A DNA stretch of 64,000 nucleotides from Candidatus Phytoplasma meliae (GCF_016876135.2 NZ_JACAOD020000001.1:62001-126000); one strand, 5' to 3'. Shown: positions 19,813 to 30,947, counted from the first letter of the stretch. Notes: generated by a model not told the origin, from the sequence alone. Translations and numbers: made by a program.

Positions 19813-21408
19813 ATGACTAAAAAAGAAACTAAAGAAGTAACCATAATAGACACAGACACAACTAAAAAAATAACAGAGCAAGAAAAAATTAGATATCAAA
19901 AATTACAAGAATTAAAAGAATTGAAAATTAACCCTTTTGGACAAAAATTTATTTGTACTCACACCGTTGAAGAAATTATTACCGGATTTAAACAAATAAA
20001 ACCAGAAACTTTAGCAGAAAAGCAAATCAATGTAGCTATTGCAGGAAGAATTGTTTTAAAAAGAGGACAAGGAAAAGCTGGTTTTTTACATTTACAAGAT
20101 TTTAATTTTCGTTTACAAGTCTATCTTAGATTAGATTTATTAGGAAGCCAAGCTTTTCAACTATATCAAAATTGTGATTTAGGAGATATTATAGGAATCA
20201 AAGGGTTTTTATTTAAAACCAAAACTCAAGAATTAACTATTAAAGCTTTACAATTTATACATTTAACAAAAGCTTTAAAACCCTTGCCTGATAAATTTCA
20301 TGGTTTGCAAAACCGAGAAGAAATGAGAAAACAACGCTATGTTGATCTTATTGTTAATGAAAAAGCTAAAAACGTATTTGTTACTCGTAGTTTAATTATT
20401 AAAAATATTCGTATTTTTTTTGATAATGAAGGATTTTTAGAAGTAGAAACTCCTATTTTACAAACCACTTTAGGAGGGGCTTCGGCTAAACCTTTTGTTA
20501 CTTCTCATAACGCCCTTAATTGTGATTTTTATTTAAGAATCGCTACTGAATTACCTTTAAAAAAATTAATAGTCGGCGGAATGAAAAAAGTTTATGAAAT
20601 TGGCCGTCTTTTCCGCAATGAAGGAATCGATGCTACTCATAATCCTGAATTTAGCACCATTGAAGCTTATTTAGCTTATGCTGATATGTCAGATATTATG
20701 GTTTTAACTCAAAAATGTTTACAATATGTTTGCCAACAAGTTTTAAAAACTTTAGATTTTAGTTATCAACAACAAGACATTAGTTTTCGTCATTTTCATA
20801 AAATAAGTATGACAGAGGCTATTAAAAAAGCAACTGGAATTGATTTTACCAATAATTTCACTTTACAAGAATGCCAGCAATTAGCCAAAGAACATCAAAT
20901 CAATCTAATGTCGCATTTTAGCAAAGGTCATGTTATTGAAGCTTTTTTTGAAAAATATGTTGAAAGCACTTTAATTCAACCTACTTTTATTTATGGCCAT
21001 CCTGTTGAAATTAGCCCTTTAGCAAAAACAAACGAACAAGATCCACGTTTTACTGACCGCTTTGAACTTTTTATTATTGGTAAAGAATTTGCTAATGCTT
21101 TTAGTGAACTTAACGATCCAATAGAACAAGAAAAACGCTTTTTAAACCAATTAAAAGAAAAGGAATTAGGTAACGATGAAGCTAATGACATGGATTATGA
21201 TTTTTTAAATGCCTTAAGTTACGGTATGCCTCCAACTGGTGGTTTAGGAATGGGAATTGATCGTTTAGTTATGCTTTTAACAGATACTGCCAATATTCGT
21301 GATGTTATTTTATTTCCTCATTTTAAAAACAAAAACAAAGAACTATCTAAAGAAATTCAAAAACGTTCTAAATGTGTGATCAACAAAACGAATGCAAACC
21401 AAAAATAA
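19813..21408 (+). CDS. lysS: Lysyl-tRNA synthetase (class II)
   Basis: Charges tRNA-Lys. 531 residues: an N-terminal extension of about 60 residues, the OB-fold anticodon domain ([20 protein letters not shown]), then the class II core with motif 2 around [20 protein letters not shown] and motif 3 [21 protein letters not shown] lies 8 bases before the ATG. dnaE starts 22 bases after the stop, so the two are probably one transcript. Confidence 0.97.
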   Translation: MTKKETKEVTIIDTDTTKKITEQEKIRYQKLQELKELKINPFGQKFICTHTVEEIITGFKQIKPETLAEKQINVAIAGRIVLKRGQGKAGFLHLQDFNFRLQVYLRLDLLGSQAFQLYQNCDLGDIIGIKGFLFKTKTQELTIKALQFIHLTKALKPLPDKFHGLQNREEMRKQRYVDLIVNEKAKNVFVTRSLIIKNIRIFFDNEGFLEVETPILQTTLGGASAKPFVTSHNALNCDFYLRIATELPLKKLIVGGMKKVYEIGRLFRNEGIDATHNPEFSTIEAYLAYADMSDIMVLTQKCLQYVCQQVLKTLDFSYQQQDISFRHFHKISMTEAIKKATGIDFTNNFTLQECQQLAKEHQINLMSHFSKGHVIEAFFEKYVESTLIQPTFIYGHPVEISPLAKTNEQDPRFTDRFELFIIGKEFANAFSELNDPIEQEKRFLNQLKEKELGNDEANDMDYDFLNALSYGMPPTGGLGMGIDRLVMLLTDTANIRDVILFPHFKNKNKELSKEIQKRSKCVINKTNANQK

Positions 21409-21429
21409 AGATATCAAGGTAATCTTATT

Positions 21430-24303
21430 ATGTCAATTATAAGAGGTGTTTTTTATTTACAAAGTTTCTATACTTTGTTACAAAGTCTTAATTCTTTAGA
21501 AAAACTAGTGCTTCAAGCTAAAGAAAATGATTATGATTTCATCGCTTTGAGTGATGACAATAATTTATATGGCATGCTTACTTTTTTAAAATTATGTCAA
21601 AAACATCAAATTAAACCCATTTTAGGTATTAAAATAATTTTTACATGGAACAATCAAGTTGGTGAACTTTTAGTTTATGCTAAAAATGAAACAGGAATCA
21701 AAAATTTAATTCAACTATCAACTATGGTTAAAAACACTGATAAAAACAATATCTCTTTAGTTAAAATTATCCCCTTAGGAAAAGGTTTATTCACGATTAT
21801 CACAGGACTTTGCCCTTTTTTTGAAAAACTATTTAAAACTCAAGAAAAAGAAGTTTTTAAGGAATTATTAACTCTCCTTTTAGAAATATTTGACGATGTT
21901 TTCTTAGGAGTTTCTTTTCAAAGCCTCTTTTTAGAAATGCTTTCTGATAATATCTTAGATTTTGCTTCTCGTTTCGACTTATCTTGTCTTCCTGTTCATA
22001 AAACTAATTACATCACTCCTGAAGCTAAAAAAACTTATCAAATTTTAGCTCAAATGGAAAACAGAAAAATCGACTCTGATTTAGATCTTTCTTTTTTAAC
22101 TAAAAATGATTTTGACAATAAATATCAAAATTATAATACTATATTATATTCTTGTCAAAAATTAATTAATCAAATTAATTATCAAAATTATCAACTTCAA
22201 CATTTTGCTCTCCCTTCTTATTTAGTTTCTTTGGAATCTCAAAATAACAAAACCCAAGATAAAAAAAAGGAAGATCAATCAAATCAATCAAATCAATCAA
22301 ATCAATCAAATCAATCAAATCAACCAAAAGAGGAAGAGGCAACAACCATTTTCCTTCAAAATTATTTAAAACAATTATCTTATGAAGGGTTAAAAAAGGT
22401 TATAAATCCCCAAAGCCCTCAATATCTAAAATATCAACAAAGATTAGAACAAGAATTAACTATTATTCATGAAATGAATTATCATAATTACTTTTTAATT
22501 GTGAGTGATGTTATTAAATACGCCAAAAAACAAGGTATTTTAGTAGGTCCTGGAAGAGGTTCTTCTTCTGGTTCTTTAGTTTGTTTCTGTCTTCAAATCA
22601 CAGAAATTGATCCTTTAAAATATAATCTTATTTTTGAAAGATTTTTGAATCCCCAAAGAAAAACTATGCCTGATATTGACCTTGATTTTCCAGATAATAA
22701 AAGAGATGTAGTAATTGAATATATGTGTCAAAAATACGGATTAACTCATGTCGCAAATATTATTACTTTTGGACGTTTCGTGAATAAAAAAGCTATTATT
22801 AAAGAATTAATTAAATTTAAAAAAGTTATGCCTTTTCAAATAAAACGTATTTTTTCATTTTTAGATTATCAAGCTTCCCAAAAAAATAAGGGTTTAATTC
22901 CTATCCCTGCGTCCATGGATTTTAAAATGAAAGAGTTATTGCAAATGGCTTCTCATTTAGAAGGAGTTCCGCGTTTCACAGGAACTCATCCTGCAGGACT
23001 AATTTTAAGTCAAAGTGATTTAACCAAAACCATTCCTTTACAAAAATCAAATTCCAACAACTTACAACAAACTCAATGGGAAGCTACTGATTTAGAAGCA
23101 ATTGGTTTATTAAAAATAGATTTTTTAGGACTTCGTAGCCTTACTTTAATAAAAAAAATAGTAACAGCTGTTAATACAATTAACCCTAATTTTTCTCTTT
23201 TTGATATCTCTTTAAAAGATGAAAACACCTTTAAACTTTTACAACAAGGCGAAACATTAGGTATTTTTCAATTAGAATCACTCCAAGCTAAATTATTTTT
23301 ACAAAAAATGAAACCTCAAAATTTTGAAGAATTAATTGCTTTATTAGCTTTAAATCGCCCTGGTCCTATTGATTCTTTTAATTTATTTTTAACAAATCGC
23401 AATCGCAAAAATCATCAACAACACTTTTTTCATCCTTTAATAGATGAAATTCTAAAACCAACTTACGGCATCATTTTATATCAAGAACAAATTATGCAAA
23501 TTGCAGCTAGTTTTGCCAAGTATACCCTTGCTGAAGCAGATTTATTTCGCCAAGCCATTAGTAAAAAAGAAAAAGATCTTTTATTGCAAGAAAAAGAACG
23601 TTTTTTAAATAAAAGTCAACAACAAGGACATAACTTATCATTAGCTACTAAAATTTATGATTATATTCTTAAATTTGCTAATTATGGTTTTAACAAGAGT
23701 CACAGTGTCGCTTATTCTTTAATCAGTTATCGTATGGCTTATCTGAAAGCTAATTTTAATATTGTTTTTATGATTGTTTTATTAAATGACGCTCTTAATG
23801 ACCCTTTGCAAACTCATATTTTATTGCAAGAAGTAGCAAAAACTAATGTTTCTTTAGAAAAACCAAATGTATTTATTAGTAACACCAAATATTATTTTGA
23901 TTTTAACCAAAATAAATTATTTTTACCTTTAAACATAATTAAAGGCGTTAATCGTAATTTTTGCCATGAATTAATCAAAGAACGTTCCCAAAAAGCTTTT
24001 GAATCCTTTCCTGATTTTAAAGAAAGATTATCTTTTTGTTTAAACGAAATGATTCTTACTAATTTGATTTTTAGTGGCGCACTTGACCAAATGGGCTTTA
24101 ATCGTAAAACTTTATTCCATAATAAAAATTTAGAAGAAGTTAAATATTATCGTTATTTAGAACATTATGAACCTGTTTTACATCAAGAATATTCACCTCA
24201 AGAATTAATTTCCAACGAAATCAAAGTTTTTGGTTTTAATTTCACCGCTTTAAAACTAACAAAACACAAAATAAAAACATCAAGCACTTATTATCAAAAA
24301 TAA
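21430..24303 (+). CDS. dnaE: DNA polymerase III alpha subunit, DnaE type
   Basis: Replicative C-family polymerase without an internal exonuclease; 957 residues, shorter than the E. coli type. The N-terminal PHP domain is degenerate: the metal-binding His pair is absent (VFYLQSFYTLLQS), so PHP catalysis is unlikely. The palm has GPGRGSSSGSLVCFCL and the catalytic PDIDLDFPD; fingers and HhH segments follow (YGFNKSHSVAYSLISYR). A Gln-Ser-Asn low-complexity loop (22275-22324) is inserted before the palm. AAGGTAAT precedes the ATG. It follows lysS closely. A separate PolC would be expected elsewhere in the genome, but is not in this window. Confidence 0.95.
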   Translation: MSIIRGVFYLQSFYTLLQSLNSLEKLVLQAKENDYDFIALSDDNNLYGMLTFLKLCQKHQIKPILGIKIIFTWNNQVGELLVYAKNETGIKNLIQLSTMVKNTDKNNISLVKIIPLGKGLFTIITGLCPFFEKLFKTQEKEVFKELLTLLLEIFDDVFLGVSFQSLFLEMLSDNILDFASRFDLSCLPVHKTNYITPEAKKTYQILAQMENRKIDSDLDLSFLTKNDFDNKYQNYNTILYSCQKLINQINYQNYQLQHFALPSYLVSLESQNNKTQDKKKEDQSNQSNQSNQSNQSNQPKEEEATTIFLQNYLKQLSYEGLKKVINPQSPQYLKYQQRLEQELTIIHEMNYHNYFLIVSDVIKYAKKQGILVGPGRGSSSGSLVCFCLQITEIDPLKYNLIFERFLNPQRKTMPDIDLDFPDNKRDVVIEYMCQKYGLTHVANIITFGRFVNKKAIIKELIKFKKVMPFQIKRIFSFLDYQASQKNKGLIPIPASMDFKMKELLQMASHLEGVPRFTGTHPAGLILSQSDLTKTIPLQKSNSNNLQQTQWEATDLEAIGLLKIDFLGLRSLTLIKKIVTAVNTINPNFSLFDISLKDENTFKLLQQGETLGIFQLESLQAKLFLQKMKPQNFEELIALLALNRPGPIDSFNLFLTNRNRKNHQQHFFHPLIDEILKPTYGIILYQEQIMQIAASFAKYTLAEADLFRQAISKKEKDLLLQEKERFLNKSQQQGHNLSLATKIYDYILKFANYGFNKSHSVAYSLISYRMAYLKANFNIVFMIVLLNDALNDPLQTHILLQEVAKTNVSLEKPNVFISNTKYYFDFNQNKLFLPLNIIKGVNRNFCHELIKERSQKAFESFPDFKERLSFCLNEMILTNLIFSGALDQMGFNRKTLFHNKNLEEVKYYRYLEHYEPVLHQEYSPQELISNEIKVFGFNFTALKLTKHKIKTSSTYYQK
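22275..22324 (+). repeat. 9-bp microsatellite within dnaE
   Basis: Five perfect copies of TCAATCAAA (22275-22319) plus part of a sixth, coding for repeated Gln-Ser-Asn. The unit is a multiple of three, so copy-number change would lengthen or shorten the loop without shifting the frame. Confidence 0.9.
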
Positions 24304-24460
24304 TTACTATGATTTGTTATAATTTATGTATACTAATTAAAATATGCTTATGTTACCATTGTTATTATTTCATTTTTTAATTATTATCCATAATCAATAT
24401 AATCAATTTATAAAATAATTCATATCATTAAGATATTTAAAAAGGACATATAATTTATTC

Positions 24461-25258
24461 ATGACCAAAAAAAGACTATTTTTTTTCGATATTGACCATA
24501 CTCTATATTGCAACGAACAAAAAGAAATACCTTCACAAACCAAAAAACTATTGCAACAACTATCAAAAAATCCTAATAATGTTTTAGGAATTGCTACAGG
24601 ACGTAGTTATTCAGGAGTTAGTGTTTTAAAGGGATTAATGCCATTATTCCAATATTTTGTAGTTCTTAATGGAGCTATGACTTTTAAAAATGATCAAATC
24701 ATCCAAACAACTCCAATATTAAAAGAAGATGTTTTAAAATTAAACCAAAAAGCTTATGACCAACAAATATCAGTAGTTAATGTTGAATTTAAAAAAACAG
24801 ATATTTTAGGACAAAAAGATCCTGATTCGCAACCATTTATCAATAATGAAACCCGTCAAAACCAAGAAGAAAAGAAAAAAAGCTTTCATCTTTCAAACTT
24901 TGAAAAACCAATCTACAAAATCAATTTATTTCATGTTAATACTGCAGTAATTGTTGATTTATTAAAAGATTTCCCTCAATTGCATGCTTATTTTTGGAAT
25001 AATGGAGTGGTCAGCCTCAGCGCTAAACAAGTTAATAAAGCTTATGGAATCAAACCAGTTCAAAAAAATTATCCTAACTATCAATTAATTTGTGTAGGAG
25101 ATGGCTGTAATGATGTTGAAATGTTTCAATCATCTAATCTTGCTATTGTAATGAATAACACCAAATATCCTGATTTAAAAAAAATAGCTCATTTAGTGGC
25201 TCCTCACATAGAAGAAAATAAGTTATATGATTTTTTTAATACACATAATTTAATTTAA
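24461..25258 (+). CDS. HAD-superfamily phosphatase, Cof type
   Basis: Soluble phosphatase of the Cof/YidA branch, probably acting on sugar phosphates or flavin nucleotides; the substrate cannot be read from sequence. 265 residues. Motif I is FFFDIDHTL (D10 nucleophile, D12), motif II a threonine in GIATGRSYSG, motif III around the lysine of SAKQVNKAYGI, motif IV CVGDGCNDVEMF. An AAGGAC lies 13 bases before the ATG, a long spacing. The next gene begins 43 bases after the stop. Confidence 0.88.
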   Translation: MTKKRLFFFDIDHTLYCNEQKEIPSQTKKLLQQLSKNPNNVLGIATGRSYSGVSVLKGLMPLFQYFVVLNGAMTFKNDQIIQTTPILKEDVLKLNQKAYDQQISVVNVEFKKTDILGQKDPDSQPFINNETRQNQEEKKKSFHLSNFEKPIYKINLFHVNTAVIVDLLKDFPQLHAYFWNNGVVSLSAKQVNKAYGIKPVQKNYPNYQLICVGDGCNDVEMFQSSNLAIVMNNTKYPDLKKIAHLVAPHIEENKLYDFFNTHNLI

Positions 25259-25301
25259 ATTTAAAATAATAACAATAAAAATAAGAAAGGAATGTGAATC
25301 A

Positions 25302-25670
25302 ATGAAACAAACACCTAAAAAAGCTTTAATTAAAGAAAACAACCTTTATCCCCACAAACCTAAATTTTATCAAGCTTTATTACAAAATAAAAATTATCAC
25401 TTAGTCCTTATTGGTTTAGGGATTGCTGTTAATTTAATAACAATTGTTCTTTTTAAAGATAAGTTACGCATCTCAGGAGATCTATATACATATAAACAAT
25501 TAACTCGTCTTTATTTAACAGCCATGGTTTCAGGAATGTTTTTAGGAGGATCAATTTTAGGACTTAAAAAAGGAGCTATGGGAGTTTCTTTAGGGGTTTT
25601 TATAGGTTCTGCTTTAGGATTATGGTTATCCTTCTTGACAGAAGGCCGCATAATTGCTTGGTTAATATAA
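25302..25670 (+). CDS. Small membrane protein, unknown function
   Basis: 122 residues with about three hydrophobic segments (near 32-50, 72-90 and 96-114) and glycine-rich helices (GLGIAVNLI, MFLGGSILGLKKG, LGVFIGSALGLWL). The N-terminus is basic. AAGGAATG lies upstream of the ATG. No family is recognised. It sits between a HAD phosphatase and pheS. Confidence 0.7.
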   Translation: MKQTPKKALIKENNLYPHKPKFYQALLQNKNYHLVLIGLGIAVNLITIVLFKDKLRISGDLYTYKQLTRLYLTAMVSGMFLGGSILGLKKGAMGVSLGVFIGSALGLWLSFLTEGRIIAWLI

Positions 25671-25755
25671 TTATTTAATTTGTTTACAAACGCAATTTAA
25701 CAAGAAATCCTATAAATCAAAAAACAAAATTAATAAGAAAGATCTTGCCATTGTT

Positions 25756-26778
25756 ATGAAAAATAAAATTAATCTTTTAAAAGAACAATTCGATATTAGC
25801 TTAAATAAAGAAAAAAATAATTTAGAAAAATTATCATCCTTAGAACAAAAATTTTTAGGAAAAAAGGGGATTTTTCAACAATTAAATCAAGATTTAAAAT
25901 CAATCGATCCTTTCAAAAAGCCAATTATAGGAAAACTAATTAATTGTTTTAAACAAGAAGTGATTGCATCTTTAACCAAAACTAAGTCATTTTTAAAAAA
26001 TAAAGCTCTTCAAGCACAATTGCTGACAGAAGAGATTGATATTAATTTACCAGGTTTCCCTTTTTCACAAGGATCAATCCACCCCCTTTATCAAATTATA
26101 GAACATTTAGAAGATTTATTTTTATCTTTAGGATATCAAATTAAAGACGGCAACGAAATTGAAACAGATTTTTATAATTTTGAAATGTTAAATATTGCAA
26201 AAGGTCATCCAGCAAGAGCTATGCAAGATTCTTTTTATCTTGACCCTGAACGTCTTTTAAGAACTCATACTTCTAATATTCAAGCAAAAGAAATGTTAAC
26301 TCACCAAGGAAAACCTTTAAAAATTATTTCTTCAGGAAAAGTTTTTCGCAAAGATAATGATGATGCCACTCACAGCCATCAATTTATGCAATTAGAAGGT
26401 TTGGTAATTGATCAAAAAATTAATTTTATAGACTTAAAACAAACATTACTAACCATTACTCAAGAATTATTTGGACCCTCACAAGAAGTTAATTTTAGAC
26501 CTTCATATTTCCCTTTTACTGAACCTAGTGTTGAAGTTGATTTAGTTATTGACAGCAAAAATAATACCAAAGAGTATTTAGAAATTTTAGGAGCAGGTTT
26601 AGTTCACCCTCAAGTTTTAATGAATGCCAACTATGATCCTCAAAAATACCAAGGATTTGCTTTTGGCCTAGGAATTGAAAGAATCGCTATGATTAAATAT
26701 CATATTGAAAATATTCGTCATTTCTACACTAACGATCTTTGTTTTTTAAAACAATTCGCAAGGAAGAAAAAAGCATGA
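25756..26778 (+). CDS. pheS: Phenylalanyl-tRNA synthetase alpha subunit
   Basis: Catalytic subunit of the alpha2-beta2 enzyme. 340 residues: an N-terminal coiled coil, then the class II core with HPLYQIIEHLEDLFLSLGY, motif 2 (VFRKDNDDATHSHQFMQLEG) and motif 3 (FGLGIERIAMI). Its TGA stop overlaps the pheT ATG by four bases, so PheT is coupled. An AAGAAAG-like site precedes the ATG. Confidence 0.97.
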   Translation: MKNKINLLKEQFDISLNKEKNNLEKLSSLEQKFLGKKGIFQQLNQDLKSIDPFKKPIIGKLINCFKQEVIASLTKTKSFLKNKALQAQLLTEEIDINLPGFPFSQGSIHPLYQIIEHLEDLFLSLGYQIKDGNEIETDFYNFEMLNIAKGHPARAMQDSFYLDPERLLRTHTSNIQAKEMLTHQGKPLKIISSGKVFRKDNDDATHSHQFMQLEGLVIDQKINFIDLKQTLLTITQELFGPSQEVNFRPSYFPFTEPSVEVDLVIDSKNNTKEYLEILGAGLVHPQVLMNANYDPQKYQGFAFGLGIERIAMIKYHIENIRHFYTNDLCFLKQFARKKKA

Positions 26779-29201
26779 AAATTATTGAAAATATTTTAAA
26801 ACAATATTTACCAAAAATACCTCATCATGACCAACTTTTTAACTTAACTAATAATTACATTTGTGAAGTCAAAACTTGTACTCAATTATCTGAAAATACT
26901 AATTTAATAGTTGGAAAAATCTTAAACTATCAAAAAATACCTAATTCTAAAAAATTAAACTTAGTCACAGTTGATATAGGGACTAAAATAGTTAAAATTG
27001 TTTGTGGTGCTACTAATTTAGTTAATAATCGCAAAGTTATTGTTGCTTCTGAAGGTTCTTTTTTAGAAGGAATGCAAACAACTATTAAAAATAAAAGTAT
27101 TTGTGGTGTATTTTCAGAAGGAATGCTTTGTGCTTTAGATGAATTAGGGTTAGATCCTAAAATTTTAACCCCAGAAGAACAAACAGGAATTTATCTTTTT
27201 GATGATCCTAACGATGAAATTATTCTTGGACAAAACGCTTTAATTCCTTTAGGATTAGCTGGTTTCATCTTAGAATTAGGAATTACTCCTAATCGCGCTG
27301 ATCTTTTATCTTATGTTGGTTTTGTCAAAGATTTAGAAGCAGTTGTCAAAAGTCATCCTTCCCAAGAATATCAAATAAAATCTAACAGTAAAAAAGCTTT
27401 ATCCCTTCATCAAATGTTTCCCAAAAAACTTTTGCCAGAGTCGCCCCTCAAAGTAACTATTGAAAGTGATGTTTGTTATGAATATAACGCTTGTATTTTA
27501 GAAAATATTACCATCAAACCATCACCCTTATGGTTGCGCAACACTCTTTTAAAATCAGGAGTTAACCCTATTAATAATGTTGTTGATATTACTAACTTAA
27601 TTTTACTTGAATATGGCATTCCTTTACATGCTTTTGATTCTAAAAACATCAAAGAAATTAAAGTAAGACAAGGTTTAAAGGACGAAGAAATAACTACTTT
27701 TAATCAAAATACGTATCGCTTAGAAGAAAGTGATTTAGTTATTACAGATGGTCAAAATGCAATCGCTTTAGCAGGTATTATTGGCCTTTCATCAAGTGGA
27801 ATCAACAATAATACCAAAAGTATTATTTTAGAAGCTGCTTATTTTATACCAGAAACTATTATCAAAACCACTCAAAAACTCAAAATTAAAACTGAAAGTT
27901 CCTTAAGATTTGAAAGAGGAATTGATCCTAATTTAATTCCTTTAGCTTTACAAAAAGCATGTTCTCTTTTAATTTCTTTAGCTGATGCTAAAATAACTTC
28001 ACAACCAGTTCAACAGAAAAAACAAGAATTAAAAGCAAAACCCATTACTCTACATCTTGATTATGTTCAACAAAAAACTGGTATTTCTTTTTCTTTATCC
28101 CAAATCAAAGAATGGTTATTAAATTTAAATTATCAAATTATATCCCAAAAAAATGATATTTTAGAAGTTGCTCCACCTTTAAGTAGATATGATGTTAGAA
28201 TTAAAGAAAATATCATTGCTGATTTAATTCGTCTTTATGGTTGCAATAAAACAACTACTGGAGTTGCTCCCCTTTTATCTTCTCAACAAAATAAAATGAC
28301 TTTACAACAAAAAAACCTCCGTGCTTTGAAAAAATTATTAATTAATTTAGGTTTTTACGAAACTATTACTTATAGTTTAATTAGTCAAGAAATGTTTAAT
28401 GCTTTTCATTATCAAAAAGAACATCTTGCAATTATAAACCCATTGTCACAAGATAAAGTTATTTTAAGACAAAGTTTATTAAGTGGTTTAGCTGAAGTTT
28501 TAAGTTATCATCACAAAAGGCAAACTTTTGATAATGCGTTTTTTGAAATTGGAAAAGTTTATTACCCCCAAGAAGAAATATTAACCTTAGGTTTAGCTTT
28601 AAGTGGTGATTTCTTAAACAGTGGATGGTTAAAGCAAAACATTACTAGTTCTTTTTTTGTTTTAAAAGGGGTTGTTGAGCAAATAAGTGCTTTTCTAGGA
28701 ATTAACCTTACTTATCAAAAAAGTTCTTCTAACTTAAATCTTCATCCGAATATTCAAGCTAACCTTTTATACAACAATGAAATTATTGGAATAATTGGCA
28801 AAACTCATCCTCAATTTAATGAAAAACATCATTTAAAAGATAGTTTTCTTTGTGAATTTTTATTAACTAAACCTATTTTAACCCAAACACCAACCACTTT
28901 ATATCAACCTATCTCTAAATTTCCAGTAATTACTCGCGATTTAGCTTTTTTCATCAATCAAAAGTATTCTTTTGAGCATGTAATACAAACCATTAATAAA
29001 AACTCTTCACTTGATTTGATTAATTGTGAACTTTTTGATGTTTATCAAGCAACTACCTCCAATCAAGATAAAATTCGTTCTTTAGGTTTAAGACTTTCTT
29101 TTTCTAATCCTAATAAAAACTTAGATAAAACAACTATTGACCAAAAAATGCAAACTATTATTCAAACTTTAATGAAAAAATATCAAATTCAAATTAGATA
29201 A
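26775..29201 (+). CDS. pheT: Phenylalanyl-tRNA synthetase beta subunit
   Basis: 808 residues from the ATG at 26775, which overlaps the pheS stop (ATGA); AAGGAAG lies upstream. The longer frame to 26739 is inside pheS. Domains in order: EMAP-like tRNA-binding domain (VGKILNYQKIPNSKKLNLV), B3/B4 editing region (SPLWLRNTLLKSGVNPINNV), B5, catalytic-like core, and the C-terminal ferredoxin-fold anticodon-binding domain (PISKFPVITRDLAFF). Full length. Confidence 0.97.
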   Translation: MKIIENILKQYLPKIPHHDQLFNLTNNYICEVKTCTQLSENTNLIVGKILNYQKIPNSKKLNLVTVDIGTKIVKIVCGATNLVNNRKVIVASEGSFLEGMQTTIKNKSICGVFSEGMLCALDELGLDPKILTPEEQTGIYLFDDPNDEIILGQNALIPLGLAGFILELGITPNRADLLSYVGFVKDLEAVVKSHPSQEYQIKSNSKKALSLHQMFPKKLLPESPLKVTIESDVCYEYNACILENITIKPSPLWLRNTLLKSGVNPINNVVDITNLILLEYGIPLHAFDSKNIKEIKVRQGLKDEEITTFNQNTYRLEESDLVITDGQNAIALAGIIGLSSSGINNNTKSIILEAAYFIPETIIKTTQKLKIKTESSLRFERGIDPNLIPLALQKACSLLISLADAKITSQPVQQKKQELKAKPITLHLDYVQQKTGISFSLSQIKEWLLNLNYQIISQKNDILEVAPPLSRYDVRIKENIIADLIRLYGCNKTTTGVAPLLSSQQNKMTLQQKNLRALKKLLINLGFYETITYSLISQEMFNAFHYQKEHLAIINPLSQDKVILRQSLLSGLAEVLSYHHKRQTFDNAFFEIGKVYYPQEEILTLGLALSGDFLNSGWLKQNITSSFFVLKGVVEQISAFLGINLTYQKSSSNLNLHPNIQANLLYNNEIIGIIGKTHPQFNEKHHLKDSFLCEFLLTKPILTQTPTTLYQPISKFPVITRDLAFFINQKYSFEHVIQTINKNSSLDLINCELFDVYQATTSNQDKIRSLGLRLSFSNPNKNLDKTTIDQKMQTIIQTLMKKYQIQIR

Positions 29202-29394
29202 CAACTTTAACTATTTTTTACATCAACCATTACAAACAATATCATATTGCCTTAAAAATTTAAAAAAACAACATTAATAATTAAATATGATACAATTAAA
29301 TTGTAGCTTTAAAATTAATCTCGGCTATTATATAATTTTTTGTATAATTTTCATTTTATTTTTCTTTTAACACAAACAACGAAAGGGGAAAAAC

Positions 29395-30933
29395 ATGTTT
29401 CAAATAACCAACCTTAATAAAGGTTTTATCAGTAAAACAGGGATTCCTTCTATTGCTTTAAGCAATGTTTCTTTAAAATTACCTTCTAAAGGTTTAGTCT
29501 TTATTTTAGGAAAATCTGGCTCCGGAAAATCTACTTTACTTAATCTTTTAGGGGGTCTTGATTATTGTGATAACGGTGAAATCACAATTAACAATACTTC
29601 TTTAAGAAATCTAAATGCCAACGATATAGATTGTTATCGCAATGGTAATGTTGGTTTTATTTTCCAAGATTTTAATTTAATTGAAGATATGACTGTTTTT
29701 GAAAATGTTGCTTTACCTTTACAATTACAAGGAAAAGAAGTTAACCCTAATTTAATTCATCAATTATTAAAAGATGTTGAAATGAGTGGTTTTGATTATC
29801 GTAAAATCAACGAACTTTCAGGAGGACAAAAACAAAGAATCGCTATTATTAGAGCAATTGTTAAAAATCCTCAAATTATTTTAGCAGATGAACCAACAGG
29901 GAATTTAGATTCTGAAACAGGAACTAAAATTTTTAATATTTTACAAGCTTTATCTAAAGAAAAATTAGTATGCGTTGTTAGTCATGATCATGAAAATGCT
30001 TATAATTATGGTGATCGTGTTATTGAATTTAAAGATGGAATAATAATTTCTGATTTAACCCGTGATCTTTCAAAAAAAGAAACTCCCAAAATAAAATTGG
30101 AAAAGGGAAAAGTTTTAACAGAAGAATTACTGTTGCAAATTCAACAACAAGGACAAGGTTCACATCAATTAAAAAAACAATTTACTTCTACAGATCCTAC
30201 TAAAATAAAAGATGAAGGGCAACCTCTTGTAAAGAGTCCAAGTGTTTTACCTTCTAAAATTGCTTTTAAAATGGGATCTAGTTTCTTACAAAATAAAAAA
30301 TTTTCTACTGCTTTTGTTTCTTTAGCAAGTGTTGGATTATCATTTGCTGTTTATTTACAAATTGTTGTTTTAGTTAATGCTCTTTCTTTTTATAAACAAA
30401 CACAAGCGCAAATGGCGCCAGAACTTTTTGAAGCAATCAAGAGTAAATTACCTTTGACAAATTTGCAAATTTTCTTCATAATTACAATTTTATTTGTTCA
30501 ACTATTTTTTTGGATAGTTACAGGAGGTTTTGTTAAAAAAAGTATCCAATTCAAACACAAAGATATTGGTATTTTACGCGCTTTAGGTGCCCGTGGAAAA
30601 GATGTTTTTAAAATATTTTTTAGCGAAGGCTTAATCATTGCAATTTTGGCCACTATTTGGGGAATTATCTTATTTGGAATAAAATATTTTTGGATGTCAG
30701 AACCATTTGCTTATTATTTTTCCTTAGGTCAACAAAAAGGTTGGGAAATGACGGTATTCATGCAAAGTCTCACAAGAATCAACCTCGAATTAAAACATCA
30801 ATGGATAATTGCTTGGTATTCTTTATTTTTAATGGAATTCCTTTTATGTGTACTATTAGTTTTCTTAACCACTTACCCTGCTATCAAAAAACTATCTCGC
30901 AAAAAACCAATTGACGTTATCTTAAAAAAATAA
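29395..30933 (+). CDS. ABC transporter, ATPase fused to a FtsX-like permease
   Basis: 512 residues in one chain. The ATPase domain (1-225) has Walker A GKSGSGKSTLLNLLGG, Q-loop FIFQDFN, signature LSGGQKQRIAI and Walker B IILADEPTGN, the LolD/MacB subgroup. The C-terminal part has about four membrane helices, with the MacB/FtsX signature ALGARGKDVFKIFF between helices 2 and 3. The usual large extracytoplasmic domain is reduced to about 20-30 residues. It probably works as a dimer in extrusion of lipids, peptides or a lipoprotein, substrate unknown. GAAAGGGG precedes the ATG; its own terminator follows. Confidence 0.88.
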   Translation: MFQITNLNKGFISKTGIPSIALSNVSLKLPSKGLVFILGKSGSGKSTLLNLLGGLDYCDNGEITINNTSLRNLNANDIDCYRNGNVGFIFQDFNLIEDMTVFENVALPLQLQGKEVNPNLIHQLLKDVEMSGFDYRKINELSGGQKQRIAIIRAIVKNPQIILADEPTGNLDSETGTKIFNILQALSKEKLVCVVSHDHENAYNYGDRVIEFKDGIIISDLTRDLSKKETPKIKLEKGKVLTEELLLQIQQQGQGSHQLKKQFTSTDPTKIKDEGQPLVKSPSVLPSKIAFKMGSSFLQNKKFSTAFVSLASVGLSFAVYLQIVVLVNALSFYKQTQAQMAPELFEAIKSKLPLTNLQIFFIITILFVQLFFWIVTGGFVKKSIQFKHKDIGILRALGARGKDVFKIFFSEGLIIAILATIWGIILFGIKYFWMSEPFAYYFSLGQQKGWEMTVFMQSLTRINLELKHQWIIAWYSLFLMEFLLCVLLVFLTTYPAIKKLSRKKPIDVILKK

Positions 30934-30947
30934 TTTCTTAAAACAAT

